The position numbers were made by a program, and so were the translations under genes. Of a stretch of 64,000 nt of DNA, positions 1-8,942 are shown in pieces. The notes under the pieces are model-generated. The model was not told the origin of the DNA. It worked only from the letters and a program-made list of their open reading frames with translations, and ran no database searches. This stretch comes from Halomonas litopenaei (GTDB lineage Bacteria > Pseudomonadota > Gammaproteobacteria > Pseudomonadales > Halomonadaceae). The stretch lies in contig NZ_PXNS01000008.1 in the NCBI RefSeq assembly GCF_003045775.1, forward strand, positions 1-64,000. Direction: 5' to 3'. Numbering within the stretch: the stretch's first letter is position 1; each line of letters begins with the position of its first letter.

Positions 1-57
1 CAACAATGTGCAGTACTTCAAGCTAGGCGACAATGTCAGTAATGCTGCAAGGCCAGA

Positions 58-133
58 TGGCTCCCCGAACAGGACTCGAACCTGTGACCCAATGATTAAC
101 AGTCATTTGCTCTACCAACTGAGCTATCGGGGA
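58..133 (-). tRNA. tRNA-Asn (GTT), copy 1
   Basis: The reverse complement folds as a standard 76-nt tRNA with a TCCCCGA/TCGGGGA acceptor stem, encoded CCA, and anticodon GTT in the loop context ACTGTTAAT. It lies 46 nt downstream of a second tRNA-Asn and is probably cotranscribed with it. The two copies differ only in the outermost T-stem pair (A-T here, G-C in the other). Confidence 0.97.
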
Positions 134-179
134 ATTACCTTGAATTGTCGGTGCATGACGCGGGATCAACCGTTGCGGT

Positions 180-255
180 TGGCTCCCCGAGCAGGACTCG
201 AACCTGCGACCCAATGATTAACAGTCATTTGCTCTACCAACTGAGCTATCGGGGA
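180..255 (-). tRNA. tRNA-Asn (GTT), copy 2
   Basis: This is a 76-nt tRNA with encoded CCA and anticodon GTT. It is promoter-proximal in a leftward two-gene tRNA-Asn unit. A good sigma-70 promoter lies directly upstream, with a GC-rich discriminator typical of growth-rate-controlled stable RNA genes. Confidence 0.97.
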
Positions 256-276
256 ATCGCCTCAAGCACGGGGCGT

Positions 277-304
277 AGTATACGGATCGCTCCGAGATCG
301 TCAA
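277..304 (-). promoter_or_regulatory. Promoter of the tRNA-Asn pair
   Basis: On the minus strand, TTGACG is followed after 16 nt by TATACT and then the GC-rich stretch ACGCCCCG just before the tRNA. Both hexamers are near consensus. The discriminator is the kind seen at stringently controlled stable RNA promoters. Confidence 0.75.
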
Positions 305-530
305 GCCCGGTTGCGCTTTTGTTGACCCAAGGACTGGCTTAACCCGCTGATCCGCCTCGTAACCTCGGTTCTGGGAGGCTCTGGCTGCCGTCACGGTGCT
401 CTGCCCTGTCCTAAAGCCCTGCCCTGAACGCTGGTCCCTCGCCCACCGGGCAGGTGCGGGCGGGTCACAAACGCTGAAAGGCAGTGCCAGACGATGGCTG
501 ACGGGAGGCAAAAAACCCGCCGCATACGAA

Positions 531-560
531 AGCACCCGCTGACCGAGGTCAGCGGGTGCT
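531..560 (-). terminator. Terminator downstream of tRNA-Met
   Basis: A nearly perfect hairpin (AGCACCCGCTGACC / GGTCAGCGGGTGCT) with short T-rich flanks lies 10 nt past the 3' end of the leftward tRNA-Met. Both sides carry TTT, so it may work in both directions. Apart from this hairpin and the tRNA-Asn promoter I see nothing in 256-570. Confidence 0.75.
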
Positions 561-570
561 TTCTAAATCC

Positions 571-647
571 TGGTGGCTACGCCCTGACTCGAACAGGGGA
601 CCCCATCATTATGAGTGATGTGCTCTAACCAACTGAGCTACGTAGCC
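571..647 (-). tRNA. tRNA-Met (CAT), elongator type
   Basis: This 77-nt tRNA has acceptor GGCTACG/CGTAGCC, encoded CCA and anticodon CAT in ACTCATAAT. The paired first base and the lack of the C-A mismatch and three G-C anticodon-stem pairs of initiator tRNA make it the elongator form. Confidence 0.96.
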
Positions 648-691
648 TTTTGGGTCGTCATGCGGCAAAAGCGCCGTGTCGACGGGGGAGA

Positions 692-720
692 ATTATGCAC
701 ACCGTTCATGAACTTGGCAA
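692..720 (-). promoter_or_regulatory. Promoter of tRNA-Met
   Basis: On the minus strand, TTGCCA, a 17-nt spacer and CATAAT lie about 45 nt upstream of the tRNA, followed by a C-rich discriminator. Confidence 0.7.
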
Positions 721-782
721 GCCCGCCCGCGAAATTTTCGACGACGGGCCTGCCCTGCTCTCCCCCGGCCTGGAACGCTCTG

Positions 783-893
783 GGCTTGTTAGACAGTCAG
801 CTCAGGCTTGTTCAGCGCCCCAGTGCTGGCTTATTCGACACCCAGCTCTGGCTTATTCGACGCCCAGCTTTGCCTTATTCAACACCCAGCTCC
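783..893 (-). repeat. Five degenerate 22-nt tandem repeats at the choX 3' end
   Basis: Five head-to-tail units of 22-23 nt (core GGCTTATTCGACACCCAGCT read on the plus strand) start inside the last codons of choX and run about 90 nt past its stop. The unit nearest the gene contains the real stop codon. The next units keep the same in-frame TAA-like sequence and are progressively diverged. This looks like repeated duplication of the gene's last 22 nt. Confidence 0.85.
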
Positions 894-1828
894 GCCTTGA
901 CCACCTCGAGGGCAGGCTCGCCATCGGCGGTCTCCACGCCTTCGAGCCAGGAGGCGAGCAGCGCCGGGTTGGCCTTGAGGTAGTCGCGGGCGGCCTCGTC
1001 CGGGGCGGTGCCGTCATCCATGATGGTGCCCATCAGCTGGTTTTCCATCTCCAGGGTGAAGCTCAGGTTGTTGAGCAGCGCACCGACGTTGGGACAGGCG
1101 TCGGTGTAGCCGGCACGGGTGTTGGTGTAAACGGTGGCGCCGCCCAGGTCGGGGCCGAAGTAGTCGTCGGCGCCTTCCAGGTAAGCCATGTCGAAGTTGG
1201 TGTTCATGGGATGCGGCTCCCATCCGAGGAAAACCATCCAGGTCTCGTCGGGGACGCGGGCACGCAGCTCCGCCAGCATGCCGGCCTCGCTCGAGTCGAT
1301 CAGCGACCAGTCGCCGAGCCCAAAGGCGTCATCGTCGATCATCTGCTGGATCAGCTCGTTGCCGTCATTTCCGGCCTCGATGCCGTGGAGTTCGCTGTTG
1401 AACTTGTCGGCGTGCTCGTCGAGATCCGCCACCGAGGTGACACCGGCGTCGTAGACATACTGCGGCACCGCAAGGGTGTACTTGGCCCCTTCCAGGTTGG
1501 CCCCCAGGCGGTCGACATCACCCTGCTCGACGTAGGGGTCGCTGATGGACGCCATGGACGGCATCCAGTTGCCGAGAAAGACATCGAAGTCGTCGTTCTT
1601 CATGCCCGAGTAGGCGATCGGCACCGAGACGGTGTCGATACGCGTCTCGTAGCCCATGGCCTTCAGCACTTCGGTGGTCAAGGCGGTGGTGGCGGTGATA
1701 TCGGTCCAGCCGACTTCGGCGAAACGCACCGGCTGGCAGCTGTCATCGGCGGCCATCGCCTGGGGGGCGGCAAGGCCGGCGATGGCAGCCGCCAGCACGG
1801 ACAGAGCGGGAATCGTCGGGGTCGTCAT
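875..1828 (-). CDS. choX: Choline ABC transporter substrate-binding protein ChoX
   Basis: This is the periplasmic binding protein of a choline/betaine-type ABC importer (OpuAC family, 317 aa). Residues 1-26 form a Sec signal peptide ending AMA before ADDSCQP. The segment VGWTDITATTALT near residue 40 is characteristic of the ChoX subgroup. The start is fixed by AAGGAGTG upstream of the ATG. It is divergent from betI and shares a BetI-type dyad, so choline-dependent derepression is likely. No permease or ATPase gene (choV/choW) accompanies it, so it is an orphan binding protein that must use membrane components encoded elsewhere. Its last codons are part of a tandem repeat. A betaine-binding protein is the main alternative. 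Confidence 0.88.
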   Translation of the reverse strand: MTTPTIPALSVLAAAIAGLAAPQAMAADDSCQPVRFAEVGWTDITATTALTTEVLKAMGYETRIDTVSVPIAYSGMKNDDFDVFLGNWMPSMASISDPYVEQGDVDRLGANLEGAKYTLAVPQYVYDAGVTSVADLDEHADKFNSELHGIEAGNDGNELIQQMIDDDAFGLGDWSLIDSSEAGMLAELRARVPDETWMVFLGWEPHPMNTNFDMAYLEGADDYFGPDLGGATVYTNTRAGYTDACPNVGALLNNLSFTLEMENQLMGTIMDDGTAPDEAARDYLKANPALLASWLEGVETADGEPALEVVKAELGVE

Positions 1829-1903
1829 GATGCACTCCTTGTTGAGGTTATCGGTTTCAGTATGGTGGCCTGTTCACGACTGTGCCGTTGAATCGACCAG
1901 ATT

Positions 1904-1936
1904 TTGATTGAACGTCCAATCAATAAAAGGCATACT
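1904..1936 (+). promoter_or_regulatory. BetI-type operator overlapping the betI promoter
   Basis: TTGATTGAACGTCCAATCAA (1904-1923) is a 20-nt dyad with perfect 7-nt arms and strongly resembles the BetI operator of bet loci. On the plus strand TTGAAC (1908-1913) and CATACT (1931-1936), separated by 17 nt, form the betI promoter, with its -35 inside the dyad. On the minus strand TTGGAC (1914-1919) could serve choX, though the matching -10 (TCGATT) is weak. A bound repressor would cover both promoters. Confidence 0.8.
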
Positions 1937-2078
1937 CTCTACATCCTAACCTCGGGGATGCCTCGAGGAGCAAGTCACTAGATTCAACTCTTGAGCTCGA
2001 TACCGCTCGGGACGCGCATCAACAGATTCACCTCTCGGGCACCTCAATGTTCGAGGGCGAACGGCACGGAGGTCTGTC

Positions 2079-2699
2079 ATGCCCAAGGTAGGAATGGAGC
2101 CGATCCGCCGCCAGCAGCTGATCCAGGCGACCATGGCGGCGATCCACGAGGTGGGGCTTGCCGATGCCACCATCATGCGCATCGCCCGCCACGCCGGGGT
2201 CTCCGCTGGCATCATCAGCCACTACTTCGGTGGCAAGGATGGCCTCTTGGAGGCGACCATGCGCCAGATCCAGCATGACCTGGGCCAGGCCGTGGCGGCG
2301 CGGCGCAAGGCGCTGAGCGACTCAAGCCCCCGTGCCCATCTGGAAGCGATCATCGACGGCAACTTCGACGCCTCCCAGACCAACGCCCGCGCTGCCGGCA
2401 CCTGGCTCGCCTTCTGGGCCAACTCGATGCACAAGGCCGACCTGCAGCGGCTGCAGAAGATCAACGACCGGCGGCTGTACGCCAATCTGTGCTACCAGTT
2501 TCGCCGGCTGATGCCCCGACACGAGGCCCAGCGCGCCGCCAATGGCCTGGCCGCGATGATCGACGGTCTGTGGCTGCGCGGCACCCTGTCGCCGGAAGGC
2601 CTGGACGCGGTCCAGGCCCGCCAGCTGGCGCGGGAGTACCTGAATCGACTGCTCGACAGCCACGCGCCCGCTGCGGCTCACGAACCCGAACCGGCCTGA
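2079..2699 (+). CDS. betI: Transcriptional repressor BetI
   Basis: This TetR-family repressor (206 aa) controls choline-to-betaine genes, with choline as the usual inducer. The N-terminal TetR helix-turn-helix spans about residues 8-55 (IMRIARHAGVSAGIISHYFG), and the rest is the ligand-binding and dimerisation domain. A GGAGG Shine-Dalgarno supports this ATG. It heads the rightward betI-betB-betA unit and is divergent from choX. The dyad at 1904-1923 implies autorepression and control of choX. Length and the order betI-betB-betA match the classic locus. Confidence 0.95.
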   Translation: MPKVGMEPIRRQQLIQATMAAIHEVGLADATIMRIARHAGVSAGIISHYFGGKDGLLEATMRQIQHDLGQAVAARRKALSDSSPRAHLEAIIDGNFDASQTNARAAGTWLAFWANSMHKADLQRLQKINDRRLYANLCYQFRRLMPRHEAQRAANGLAAMIDGLWLRGTLSPEGLDAVQARQLAREYLNRLLDSHAPAAAHEPEPA

Positions 2700-2819
2700 G
2701 TCTCTTCCGGCTCAGGCCCCGAGCCTCGAGCCGGATCTCAGGCAGACCGAGTGGGCAGGCTCAACACCTGCGCCACTCACGCGCACATTCTTGCTCTTCA
2801 CTTATCGCCCCGACATCGC

Positions 2820-2835
2820 TGTCAGCTTGCTGACA
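2820..2835. promoter_or_regulatory. Inverted repeat in the betI-betB gap
   Basis: TGTCAGC-TT-GCTGACA is a perfect 7-nt inverted repeat 25 nt before the betB start. It could be a protein site or a small mRNA hairpin. The 160-nt gap holds no other clear signal. Confidence 0.4.
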
Positions 2836-2860
2836 CATGCCCTTTCGACAGGAGGATGCC

Positions 2861-4330
2861 ATGGCAACTCTCGAACTCCAGAAGCTCTACATCGACGGCC
2901 GTCTGACCGACGCCACCTCCAACGAGACCTTCAGCGTCACCAACCCCTACGATGGCAGCCACCTGGCCGACGTGCAGGTGGCAAGCCAGGCCGACGTGGA
3001 CGCCGCTGTCGCCGCGGCTCAGCGCGGCCAGAAGGTGTGGGGCGCGATGTCCGGCATGGAGCGCGGACGCATCCTCAACCGCGCCGTGGCGCTGCTGCGC
3101 GAGCGTAACGACGAGATCGCCGAGCTCGAGACCCGCAACACCGGCAAGCCGTTCAGCGAGACGTCCACCGTCGATATCGTCACCGGCGCCGACGTGCTCG
3201 AATACTACGCCGGCCTCGCCGCCGCCATCGAAGGCAGCCAGATTCCGCTGCGTGAAGACAGCTTCGTCTACACCCGCCGCGAGCCGCTGGGCGTCATCGG
3301 TTCCATCGGCGCCTGGAACTACCCGATCCAGATCGCCTGCTGGAAGTCCGCCCCGGCGCTGGCCGCCGGCAACGCCGTGGTGTTCAAGCCCAGCGAGGTC
3401 ACCCCGCTGACCACCATGATCCTGGCCGAGGTGTTCACCGAAGCCGGTCTGCCCGATGGCGTGTTCAACGTCGTCCACGGCGAGGCCGAGGTGGGCCAGG
3501 CGATCACCGGCCACCCGGATATCGCCAAGGTGTCCTTCACCGGCGAGGTGGGCACCGGCAAGAAGGTGATGTCGGCCTCCGCCGCCTCCAGCCTCAAGGA
3601 CGTCACCATGGAGCTTGGCGGCAAGTCGCCGCTGATCGTCTGCCGTGACGCCGACCTGGTCCGTGCCGCCGACGCGGCGATGATGGCCAACTTCTACTCC
3701 AGCGGCCAGATCTGCACCAACGGCACCCGGGTGTTCATCGACAACGCCGTCAAGGACGACTTCGAGGCACTGCTCGAGGAGCGCGTGGCGCGCATCAAGG
3801 CCGGCGACCCGATGGACCCCTCGGTCAACTTCGGCCCGCTGGTCAGCTTCGAACACCAACAGAAAGTGCTGTCCTACATCGAGCTGGGCAAGCAGCAAGG
3901 CGCCCGGGTACTGGCCGGCGGCGACGCCTGGGACCAGGGCGACTGGGCCAAGGGCGCCTGGGCGGCCCCCACGGTGTTCACCGACTGCACCGATGACATG
4001 CGCATCGTGCGTGAAGAGATCTTCGGCCCGGTGATGTCGGTGCTCGGCTTCGACTCCGACGAGGAGGTGCTCGAGCGCGCCAACGCCACCACCTATGGCC
4101 TGGCCGCCGGCGTCTTCACCGAGAGCCTCAACCGTGCGCATCGCCTGATCCATCGCCTGGAAGCCGGCATCTGCTGGATCAACACCTGGGGCGAGTCCCC
4201 GGCCGAAATGCCGGTGGGTGGCTACAAGCAGTCCGGCGTCGGCCGCGAGAACGGCATCGAGACCCTGGCCCACTACACCCAGACCAAGTCGGTCCAGGTC
4301 GAGATGGGCCCCTTCGAGTCGGTCTTCTAA
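2861..4330 (+). CDS. betB: Betaine aldehyde dehydrogenase
   Basis: It oxidises betaine aldehyde to glycine betaine with NAD(P)+, the second step of osmoprotectant synthesis from choline, in the cytoplasm. It is 489 aa, the normal BetB length. The aldehyde dehydrogenase signatures are present: general base Glu251 in MELGGKSP and nucleophile Cys285 in [10 protein letters not shown]. The ATG at 2861 is preferred over one at 2837 because GGAGG sits 5 nt upstream of it and translation from it matches the family N-terminus. It is 78 nt upstream of betA in the same operon. Confidence 0.97.
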   Translation: MATLELQKLYIDGRLTDATSNETFSVTNPYDGSHLADVQVASQADVDAAVAAAQRGQKVWGAMSGMERGRILNRAVALLRERNDEIAELETRNTGKPFSETSTVDIVTGADVLEYYAGLAAAIEGSQIPLREDSFVYTRREPLGVIGSIGAWNYPIQIACWKSAPALAAGNAVVFKPSEVTPLTTMILAEVFTEAGLPDGVFNVVHGEAEVGQAITGHPDIAKVSFTGEVGTGKKVMSASAASSLKDVTMELGGKSPLIVCRDADLVRAADAAMMANFYSSGQICTNGTRVFIDNAVKDDFEALLEERVARIKAGDPMDPSVNFGPLVSFEHQQKVLSYIELGKQQGARVLAGGDAWDQGDWAKGAWAAPTVFTDCTDDMRIVREEIFGPVMSVLGFDSDEEVLERANATTYGLAAGVFTESLNRAHRLIHRLEAGICWINTWGESPAEMPVGGYKQSGVGRENGIETLAHYTQTKSVQVEMGPFESVF

Positions 4331-4408
4331 GGCCGGCCCGTCGCGACAGCACTCGAACACCGCGTCACGCCTGACCCGGTCACCCCATTGCCTTCAGGGA
4401 GGCGTCAC

Positions 4409-6202
4409 ATGTCACAGCTCCGTGAATTCGACTACGTCATCATCGGCGCCGGCTCCGCCGGCAACGTCCTCGCCACTCGACTGACCGAGGACCCGGACGT
4501 CCAGGTCCTGCTGCTGGAAGCCGGCGGCAAGGACCACCGCTTCGACTTCCGCACCCAGATGCCGGCAGCGCTGGCCTATCCGTTGCAGGGCAAGCGCTAC
4601 AACTGGGCCTTCGAGACGGACCCCGAGCCGCACATGGACAATCGCCGCATGGAGTGCGGTCGCGGCAAGGGCCTTGGCGGCTCTTCGCTGATCAACGGCA
4701 TGTGCTACATCCGTGGCAACGCCCTGGACTATGACGGCTGGGCCAAGCGCGACGGGCTCGAGGATTGGCACTACGCCAACTGCCTGCCCTACTTCAGGAA
4801 AGCCGAGACCCGCGATATCGGCCCCAATGACTACCATGGCGGCGACGGCCCTGTGTGCGTGGCCACCCCGAAGCCCGGCAACAACCCGCTCTACCACGCC
4901 TTTATCGAGGCGGGACAGCAGGCGGGCTACCCGGCCACCGAGGACGTCAACGGCTACCAGCAGGAAGGCTTCGGCCCCATGGACCGCTTCGTCACGCCCC
5001 AGGGACGCCGCGCCTCCACCGCGCGTGGCTACCTGGACGAGGCCAAGAAGCGCCCCAACCTGACCATCGAGACCCGAGCCACTACCGACGTCATCCTGTT
5101 CGAGGGCAAGCGTGCGGTGGGCGTGCGCTATCAGCGCAAGGGCCAGACCCAGGAAGTGCGCACCCGTCGCGAGGTGCTGCTGTGCGCCGGCGCCATCGCC
5201 TCGCCGCAGATTCTGCAGCGCTCGGGCATCGGCCCGGCGGACCTGCTGGCGGAACTCGGCATTGAGGCGGTCCACGTCAACGACAACGTCGGTGCCCATC
5301 TGCAGGACCACCTGGAGATGTACATCCAGTACGAGTGCAAGAAACCGATCTCGCTGTACCCGGCGCTGAAGTGGTACAACCAGCCGGCGATCGGCGCCGA
5401 GTGGCTGTTCAAGGGCAGCGGCGTGGGCGCCAGCAACCAGTTCGAGGCCGCCGGTTTCATCCGCACCAGCGAAGAGGAAGCCTGGCCGAACCTGCAGTAC
5501 CACTTCCTGCCGATCGCCATCAGCTACAACGGCAAGAGCGCGGTGCAGGCCCATGGCTTCCAGGCCCACGTCGGCTCGATGCGCTCCCAGAGCGAAGGCC
5601 GCGTGCGCCTGACCTCGGTCGATCCCAAGGCCGCCCCCTCGATCCTGTTCAACTACATGTCCACCGAAAAGGACTGGGAAGAGTTCCGCGACGCCATTCG
5701 CCTGACCCGCGAGATCATCGCCCAGCCGGCCATGGACGAGTTCCGCGGCCGCGAGATCTCGCCGGGGCCGGACGTACAGAGCGACGATGAGCTCGACGCC
5801 TTCGTGCGCCGCCACGCCGAGACCGCCTATCATCCCTGTGGCACCTGCCGCATGGGCGACGGCGACGACTGCGTGGTCGACGGCGCCGGACGCGTGCACG
5901 GGGTAGAAAGCCTGCGGGTGGTCGACGCCTCGCTGTTCCCGGTGATTCCCACCGGCAACCTCAACGCGCCGACGATCATGCTGGCCGAGCGCATGGCCGA
6001 CAAGATCCGTGGCCGCGAGCCGCTGCCGCCGAGCCAGGCGCCCTACTACGTGGCCAACGGCGCCCCGGCCCAGAAGCCGCCGCAGCGGCGGCTCGATGAG
6101 GCCCATCCGACCCAGAGCGAGCGGCGCCTCTCCGCGCGCGCCGATGCTGGTGCTGGTGCTGGTGTTGGTACTGGTGCTGATAGCACAGCGCAGCCTGGCT
6201 GA
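4409..6202 (+). CDS. betA: Choline dehydrogenase
   Basis: This FAD enzyme of the GMC oxidoreductase family converts choline to betaine aldehyde, probably membrane-associated. The N-terminal FAD motif is [16 protein letters not shown] (about 10-25), the GMC signature [15 protein letters not shown] starts near residue 84, and the catalytic His475 lies in [17 protein letters not shown] upstream selects the ATG at 4409 rather than the TTG at 4388. The protein is 597 aa, about 40 longer than E. coli BetA. The extra tail is low-complexity and contains an Ala-Gly/Val-Gly run from a GCTGGT hexamer repeat, so the true family C-terminus is near residue 555. It is last in the operon and followed by a strong terminator. 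Confidence 0.96.
   Translation: MSQLREFDYVIIGAGSAGNVLATRLTEDPDVQVLLLEAGGKDHRFDFRTQMPAALAYPLQGKRYNWAFETDPEPHMDNRRMECGRGKGLGGSSLINGMCYIRGNALDYDGWAKRDGLEDWHYANCLPYFRKAETRDIGPNDYHGGDGPVCVATPKPGNNPLYHAFIEAGQQAGYPATEDVNGYQQEGFGPMDRFVTPQGRRASTARGYLDEAKKRPNLTIETRATTDVILFEGKRAVGVRYQRKGQTQEVRTRREVLLCAGAIASPQILQRSGIGPADLLAELGIEAVHVNDNVGAHLQDHLEMYIQYECKKPISLYPALKWYNQPAIGAEWLFKGSGVGASNQFEAAGFIRTSEEEAWPNLQYHFLPIAISYNGKSAVQAHGFQAHVGSMRSQSEGRVRLTSVDPKAAPSILFNYMSTEKDWEEFRDAIRLTREIIAQPAMDEFRGREISPGPDVQSDDELDAFVRRHAETAYHPCGTCRMGDGDDCVVDGAGRVHGVESLRVVDASLFPVIPTGNLNAPTIMLAERMADKIRGREPLPPSQAPYYVANGAPAQKPPQRRLDEAHPTQSERRLSARADAGAGAGVGTGADSTAQPG
6145..6180 (+). repeat. GCTGGT hexamer repeat in the betA tail
   Basis: Six degenerate GCTGGT-like hexamers lie in frame near the betA 3' end and encode alternating Ala/Val/Thr-Gly. 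The repeat is slippage-prone and sits in the non-conserved C-terminal extension. Confidence 0.8.
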
Positions 6203-6252
6203 TGCCGGAAACGCTGCCGCTGGCGGCGACACGATTTAGACGACATCGACTT

Positions 6253-6281
6253 GGCCCCGTGACTTTCACGGGGCCTTTTTT
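6253..6281 (+). terminator. Terminator of the bet operon
   Basis: A GGCCCCGTGA...TCACGGGGCC hairpin is followed by six T residues, about 50 nt past the betA stop. It is a textbook intrinsic terminator. Confidence 0.92.
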
Positions 6282-6372
6282 GTGCAGCTAAGAGACCTCT
6301 AGTTCGACCATGGTGCAAGAGGCAAGGTTTTCGATGGCCGGTTGTCAGGCGATGGGCTAATCTGCAAGAATT

Positions 6373-6386
6373 CAAACAGGCGTTTT
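6373..6386. promoter_or_regulatory. Candidate PsrA/FadR-like operator before fadE
   Basis: CAAAC-AGGC-GTTTT, 46 nt upstream of the fadE start, fits the GAAAC-N4-GTTTC-like pattern described for the fatty-acid-responsive repressor PsrA. The assignment rests on pattern similarity alone. Confidence 0.35.
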
Positions 6387-6431
6387 ATTACAACCACACT
6401 TCCTCTCATCGCTCTCCAAGGAGAACCGCCC

Positions 6432-8882
6432 ATGCTCAGCCTGCTCCTGCTCATCTTTGCGGTCGTTGGCCTGATCGCCATCGCCCGCCGCGAGGCCGGG
6501 GCCGCGCCTGCCGCCGCCCTGCCCGCCATTCTCGGGGTCGCGGGCCTGGTCCTCGACGCCGAATTCGTCGGCGTACTGCTGCTGATCACCGCCGCCGTCA
6601 TCGCCGTCTGCGGCCTGCCGGCGCTGCGCCATGGCTGGCTGTCGCCACGTCTGTTCGCCATGTTCAAGAAGGTCGCCCCCCGCGTATCGGATACCGAGCG
6701 TACTGCGCTTGAGGCCGGCAGCGTGGCCTGGGACGGTGAGCTGTTCTCCGGCCGCCCGCAGTGGCAGCGCCTGCTCGACTTCAAGGATGACGGCCTCAGC
6801 GACGAGGAACGCGCCTTCATCGATCATCAGTGCACCGTGGCCGCCGGCATGTGCAACGCCTGGGACATCGCCCGCGAGCGAGCCGACCTGCCGCCGGAGC
6901 TGTGGGACTACCTGAAGAAGGAACGCTTCTTCGGCATGATCATTCCCAAGGAGTACGGTGGTCTCGGCTTCTCGGCCAAGGCCCAGTCGGCGGTGCTGCA
7001 GAAGCTCGCGGTCAACGAGACCCTGATGTCCACCGTGGGTGTCCCCAACTCGCTGGGTCCGGGTGAGCTGCTGCTCAAGTACGGCACCCAGGAGCAGAAG
7101 GACCACTACCTGCCGCGCCTGGCCGACGGCCGCGAGATCCCCTGCTTCGGCCTGACCGGCCCCCGCGCCGGCTCCGACGCCACTTCGCTGCCGGACGTCG
7201 GCATCGTGTGCAAGCAGGAAATCGACGGCAAGGAAGTGCTGGGCCTGCGTCTGACCTTCAACAAGCGCTGGATCACCCTGGCGCCCATCGCCACCGTGGT
7301 CGGCCTGGCCTTCCGCATGTTCGACCCGGACCACCTGCTGGGCGACACAGAAGACCTCGGCATCACCTGCGCGCTGGTACCGCGTGACACCGACGGCATG
7401 GAGATCGGCCGCCGCCACCACCCCATCGGCAGCCCCTTCATGAACGGTCCGATTCGTGGCAAGGACGTGTTCGTGCCGCTGGACACCATCATCGGTGGCC
7501 CCGAGATGGCCGGCGAAGGCTGGCGCATGCTGATCGAGTGCCTGTCGGTTGGTCGCTGCATCACCCTGCCCTCCGGCGCCACCGGCACCGGCCGCTACGC
7601 CATCGGCTGGGCCGGCGGCTTCGCCCGCATCCGTCGCCAGTTCAATGTGCCGGTAGCCGAGATGGAGGGCATTCAGGAGCCGCTGGCACGTCTTACCGCC
7701 AAGGCCTACATCGCCCAGGCGGCGGTCTACCAGACCGCCAACACCATCGACCACGGCCAGGCGCCGGCGGTGCCATCGACCATCCTCAAGAGCCAGCTGA
7801 CCGAGTTCCAGCGTGACATCCTGGCCGACGCCATGGACATCCACGGCGGCAAGGCGGTGACCCTGGGCCCGCGCAACTACCTGGGCATCGGCTACAGCGC
7901 CAACCCGGTGGCGATCACCGTGGAAGGCGCCAACATCATGACCCGCAACCTGATGGTGTTCGGTCAAGGCGCGATCCGCTGTCATCCCTACGTGCTGGAG
8001 GAACTGGCGGCCAAGGACGCCGATGACGCCAAGGCCTTCGACCGGGCGTTCTTCCGCCATGCCGGGCTGATCTTCGGCAACGCCGCCCGCGCCCTCACCA
8101 TGGGCCTGGGCATCGGCAAGCCGTCCTGCCCCTTCGACGAGGTCGCCCGCCCTTACGCCCAGGACGTGGCCCGTCTGTCCGCCGGCTTCAGCCTGTGCGC
8201 CGACGCCGCCATGGCGAGCCTGGGCGCCGAGCTCAAGCAGCGCGAGATGCTCTCGGCGCGTCTGGGTGACGTGCTCTCCAACCTCTATCTGGTGAGCATG
8301 GTGATCAAGCAGTGGCACGAGGGTGACAAGGTCGAGGGCGAGGCGGAACTGATGCACTACGCCTGCCGCTTCCTGCTCAACCGCGCCGAGACCGCCTTCG
8401 TCGAGGTCTTCGACAACCTGCCCAACCGGGCGCTGGGCAAGACCCTGAAGGTGCTGGTGATGCCGCTGGGCCGCCGCTGGGCACGCCCCCACGACGACCT
8501 GGCCCGGTCCATCGCCCGTGCGGTGTCCACCGACAGCGCCCTGCGCAAGAAGCTCTTGGTCGGCGCCTGGGACAGCAACGACCAGGTCCAGGACAACCCG
8601 GTGGCGCGCTACAACGCCCTGCTGGAAACCCAGGACCGCGCCGAGGTGCTCTATCGCCAGATCAACAAGGCGTACTCCAAGGGCAAGCTGCCGGTGCAGG
8701 CGCTGCACCCGGAAGAACGCCTGGAAGCCGCGCTCGAGGAAGGACTGATCAGCGAGGAGGATGCCGACTTCATGCGCAAGCGCGAGGCCGAGGTGCTCGA
8801 CATGCTGAGCGTGGACGACTTCGCCTTCGACGCCTTCGTCACCGACAAGGAAAAGATGAACCACCACAACGTCACCGCGTAA
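6432..8882 (+). CDS. fadE: Acyl-CoA dehydrogenase FadE
   Basis: It catalyses the first, FAD-dependent step of fatty acid beta-oxidation (acyl-CoA to trans-2-enoyl-CoA). At 816 aa it matches the long proteobacterial FadE type. The N-terminus has two hydrophobic segments (about 1-60, beginning MLSLLLLIFAVVGLIA), followed by the acyl-CoA dehydrogenase core (PKEYGGLGFSAKAQS near 170, TGPRAGSDATS near 240) and a long C-terminal domain of the DUF1974 type. AAGGAG upstream fixes the ATG at 6432. It stands alone between two terminators, with a possible PsrA-type site upstream. Confidence 0.95.
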   Translation: MLSLLLLIFAVVGLIAIARREAGAAPAAALPAILGVAGLVLDAEFVGVLLLITAAVIAVCGLPALRHGWLSPRLFAMFKKVAPRVSDTERTALEAGSVAWDGELFSGRPQWQRLLDFKDDGLSDEERAFIDHQCTVAAGMCNAWDIARERADLPPELWDYLKKERFFGMIIPKEYGGLGFSAKAQSAVLQKLAVNETLMSTVGVPNSLGPGELLLKYGTQEQKDHYLPRLADGREIPCFGLTGPRAGSDATSLPDVGIVCKQEIDGKEVLGLRLTFNKRWITLAPIATVVGLAFRMFDPDHLLGDTEDLGITCALVPRDTDGMEIGRRHHPIGSPFMNGPIRGKDVFVPLDTIIGGPEMAGEGWRMLIECLSVGRCITLPSGATGTGRYAIGWAGGFARIRRQFNVPVAEMEGIQEPLARLTAKAYIAQAAVYQTANTIDHGQAPAVPSTILKSQLTEFQRDILADAMDIHGGKAVTLGPRNYLGIGYSANPVAITVEGANIMTRNLMVFGQGAIRCHPYVLEELAAKDADDAKAFDRAFFRHAGLIFGNAARALTMGLGIGKPSCPFDEVARPYAQDVARLSAGFSLCADAAMASLGAELKQREMLSARLGDVLSNLYLVSMVIKQWHEGDKVEGEAELMHYACRFLLNRAETAFVEVFDNLPNRALGKTLKVLVMPLGRRWARPHDDLARSIARAVSTDSALRKKLLVGAWDSNDQVQDNPVARYNALLETQDRAEVLYRQINKAYSKGKLPVQALHPEERLEAALEEGLISEEDADFMRKREAEVLDMLSVDDFAFDAFVTDKEKMNHHNVTA

Positions 8883-8908
8883 CGCCGACGTTTCGCGCAC
8901 CACCACGA

Positions 8909-8933
8909 CGCCCGGGCCCAGCCCGGGCGTTTT
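8909..8933 (+). terminator. Terminator of fadE
   Basis: CGCCCGGGC-CCA-GCCCGGGCG followed by TTTT lies 27 nt after the fadE stop, in the gap between convergent genes. Confidence 0.88.
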
Positions 8934-8942
8934 CATTGGCCG

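Noticed and set aside
783-893. CRISPR-like array
   Set aside because: Units are directly adjacent without spacers and degenerate; one contains the choX stop codon.
650-1891. Long plus-strand open frame (413 codons) opposite choX
   Set aside because: It is antisense to a clear ChoX gene, has no ribosome site and no recognisable domain. GC-rich codon bias produces such frames.
2822-8936. Very long minus-strand open frames opposite betB, betA and fadE
   Set aside because: They mirror genes with full family conservation and are compositionally odd (Val/Gly/His/Asp runs). They are shadows of the third-position GC bias.
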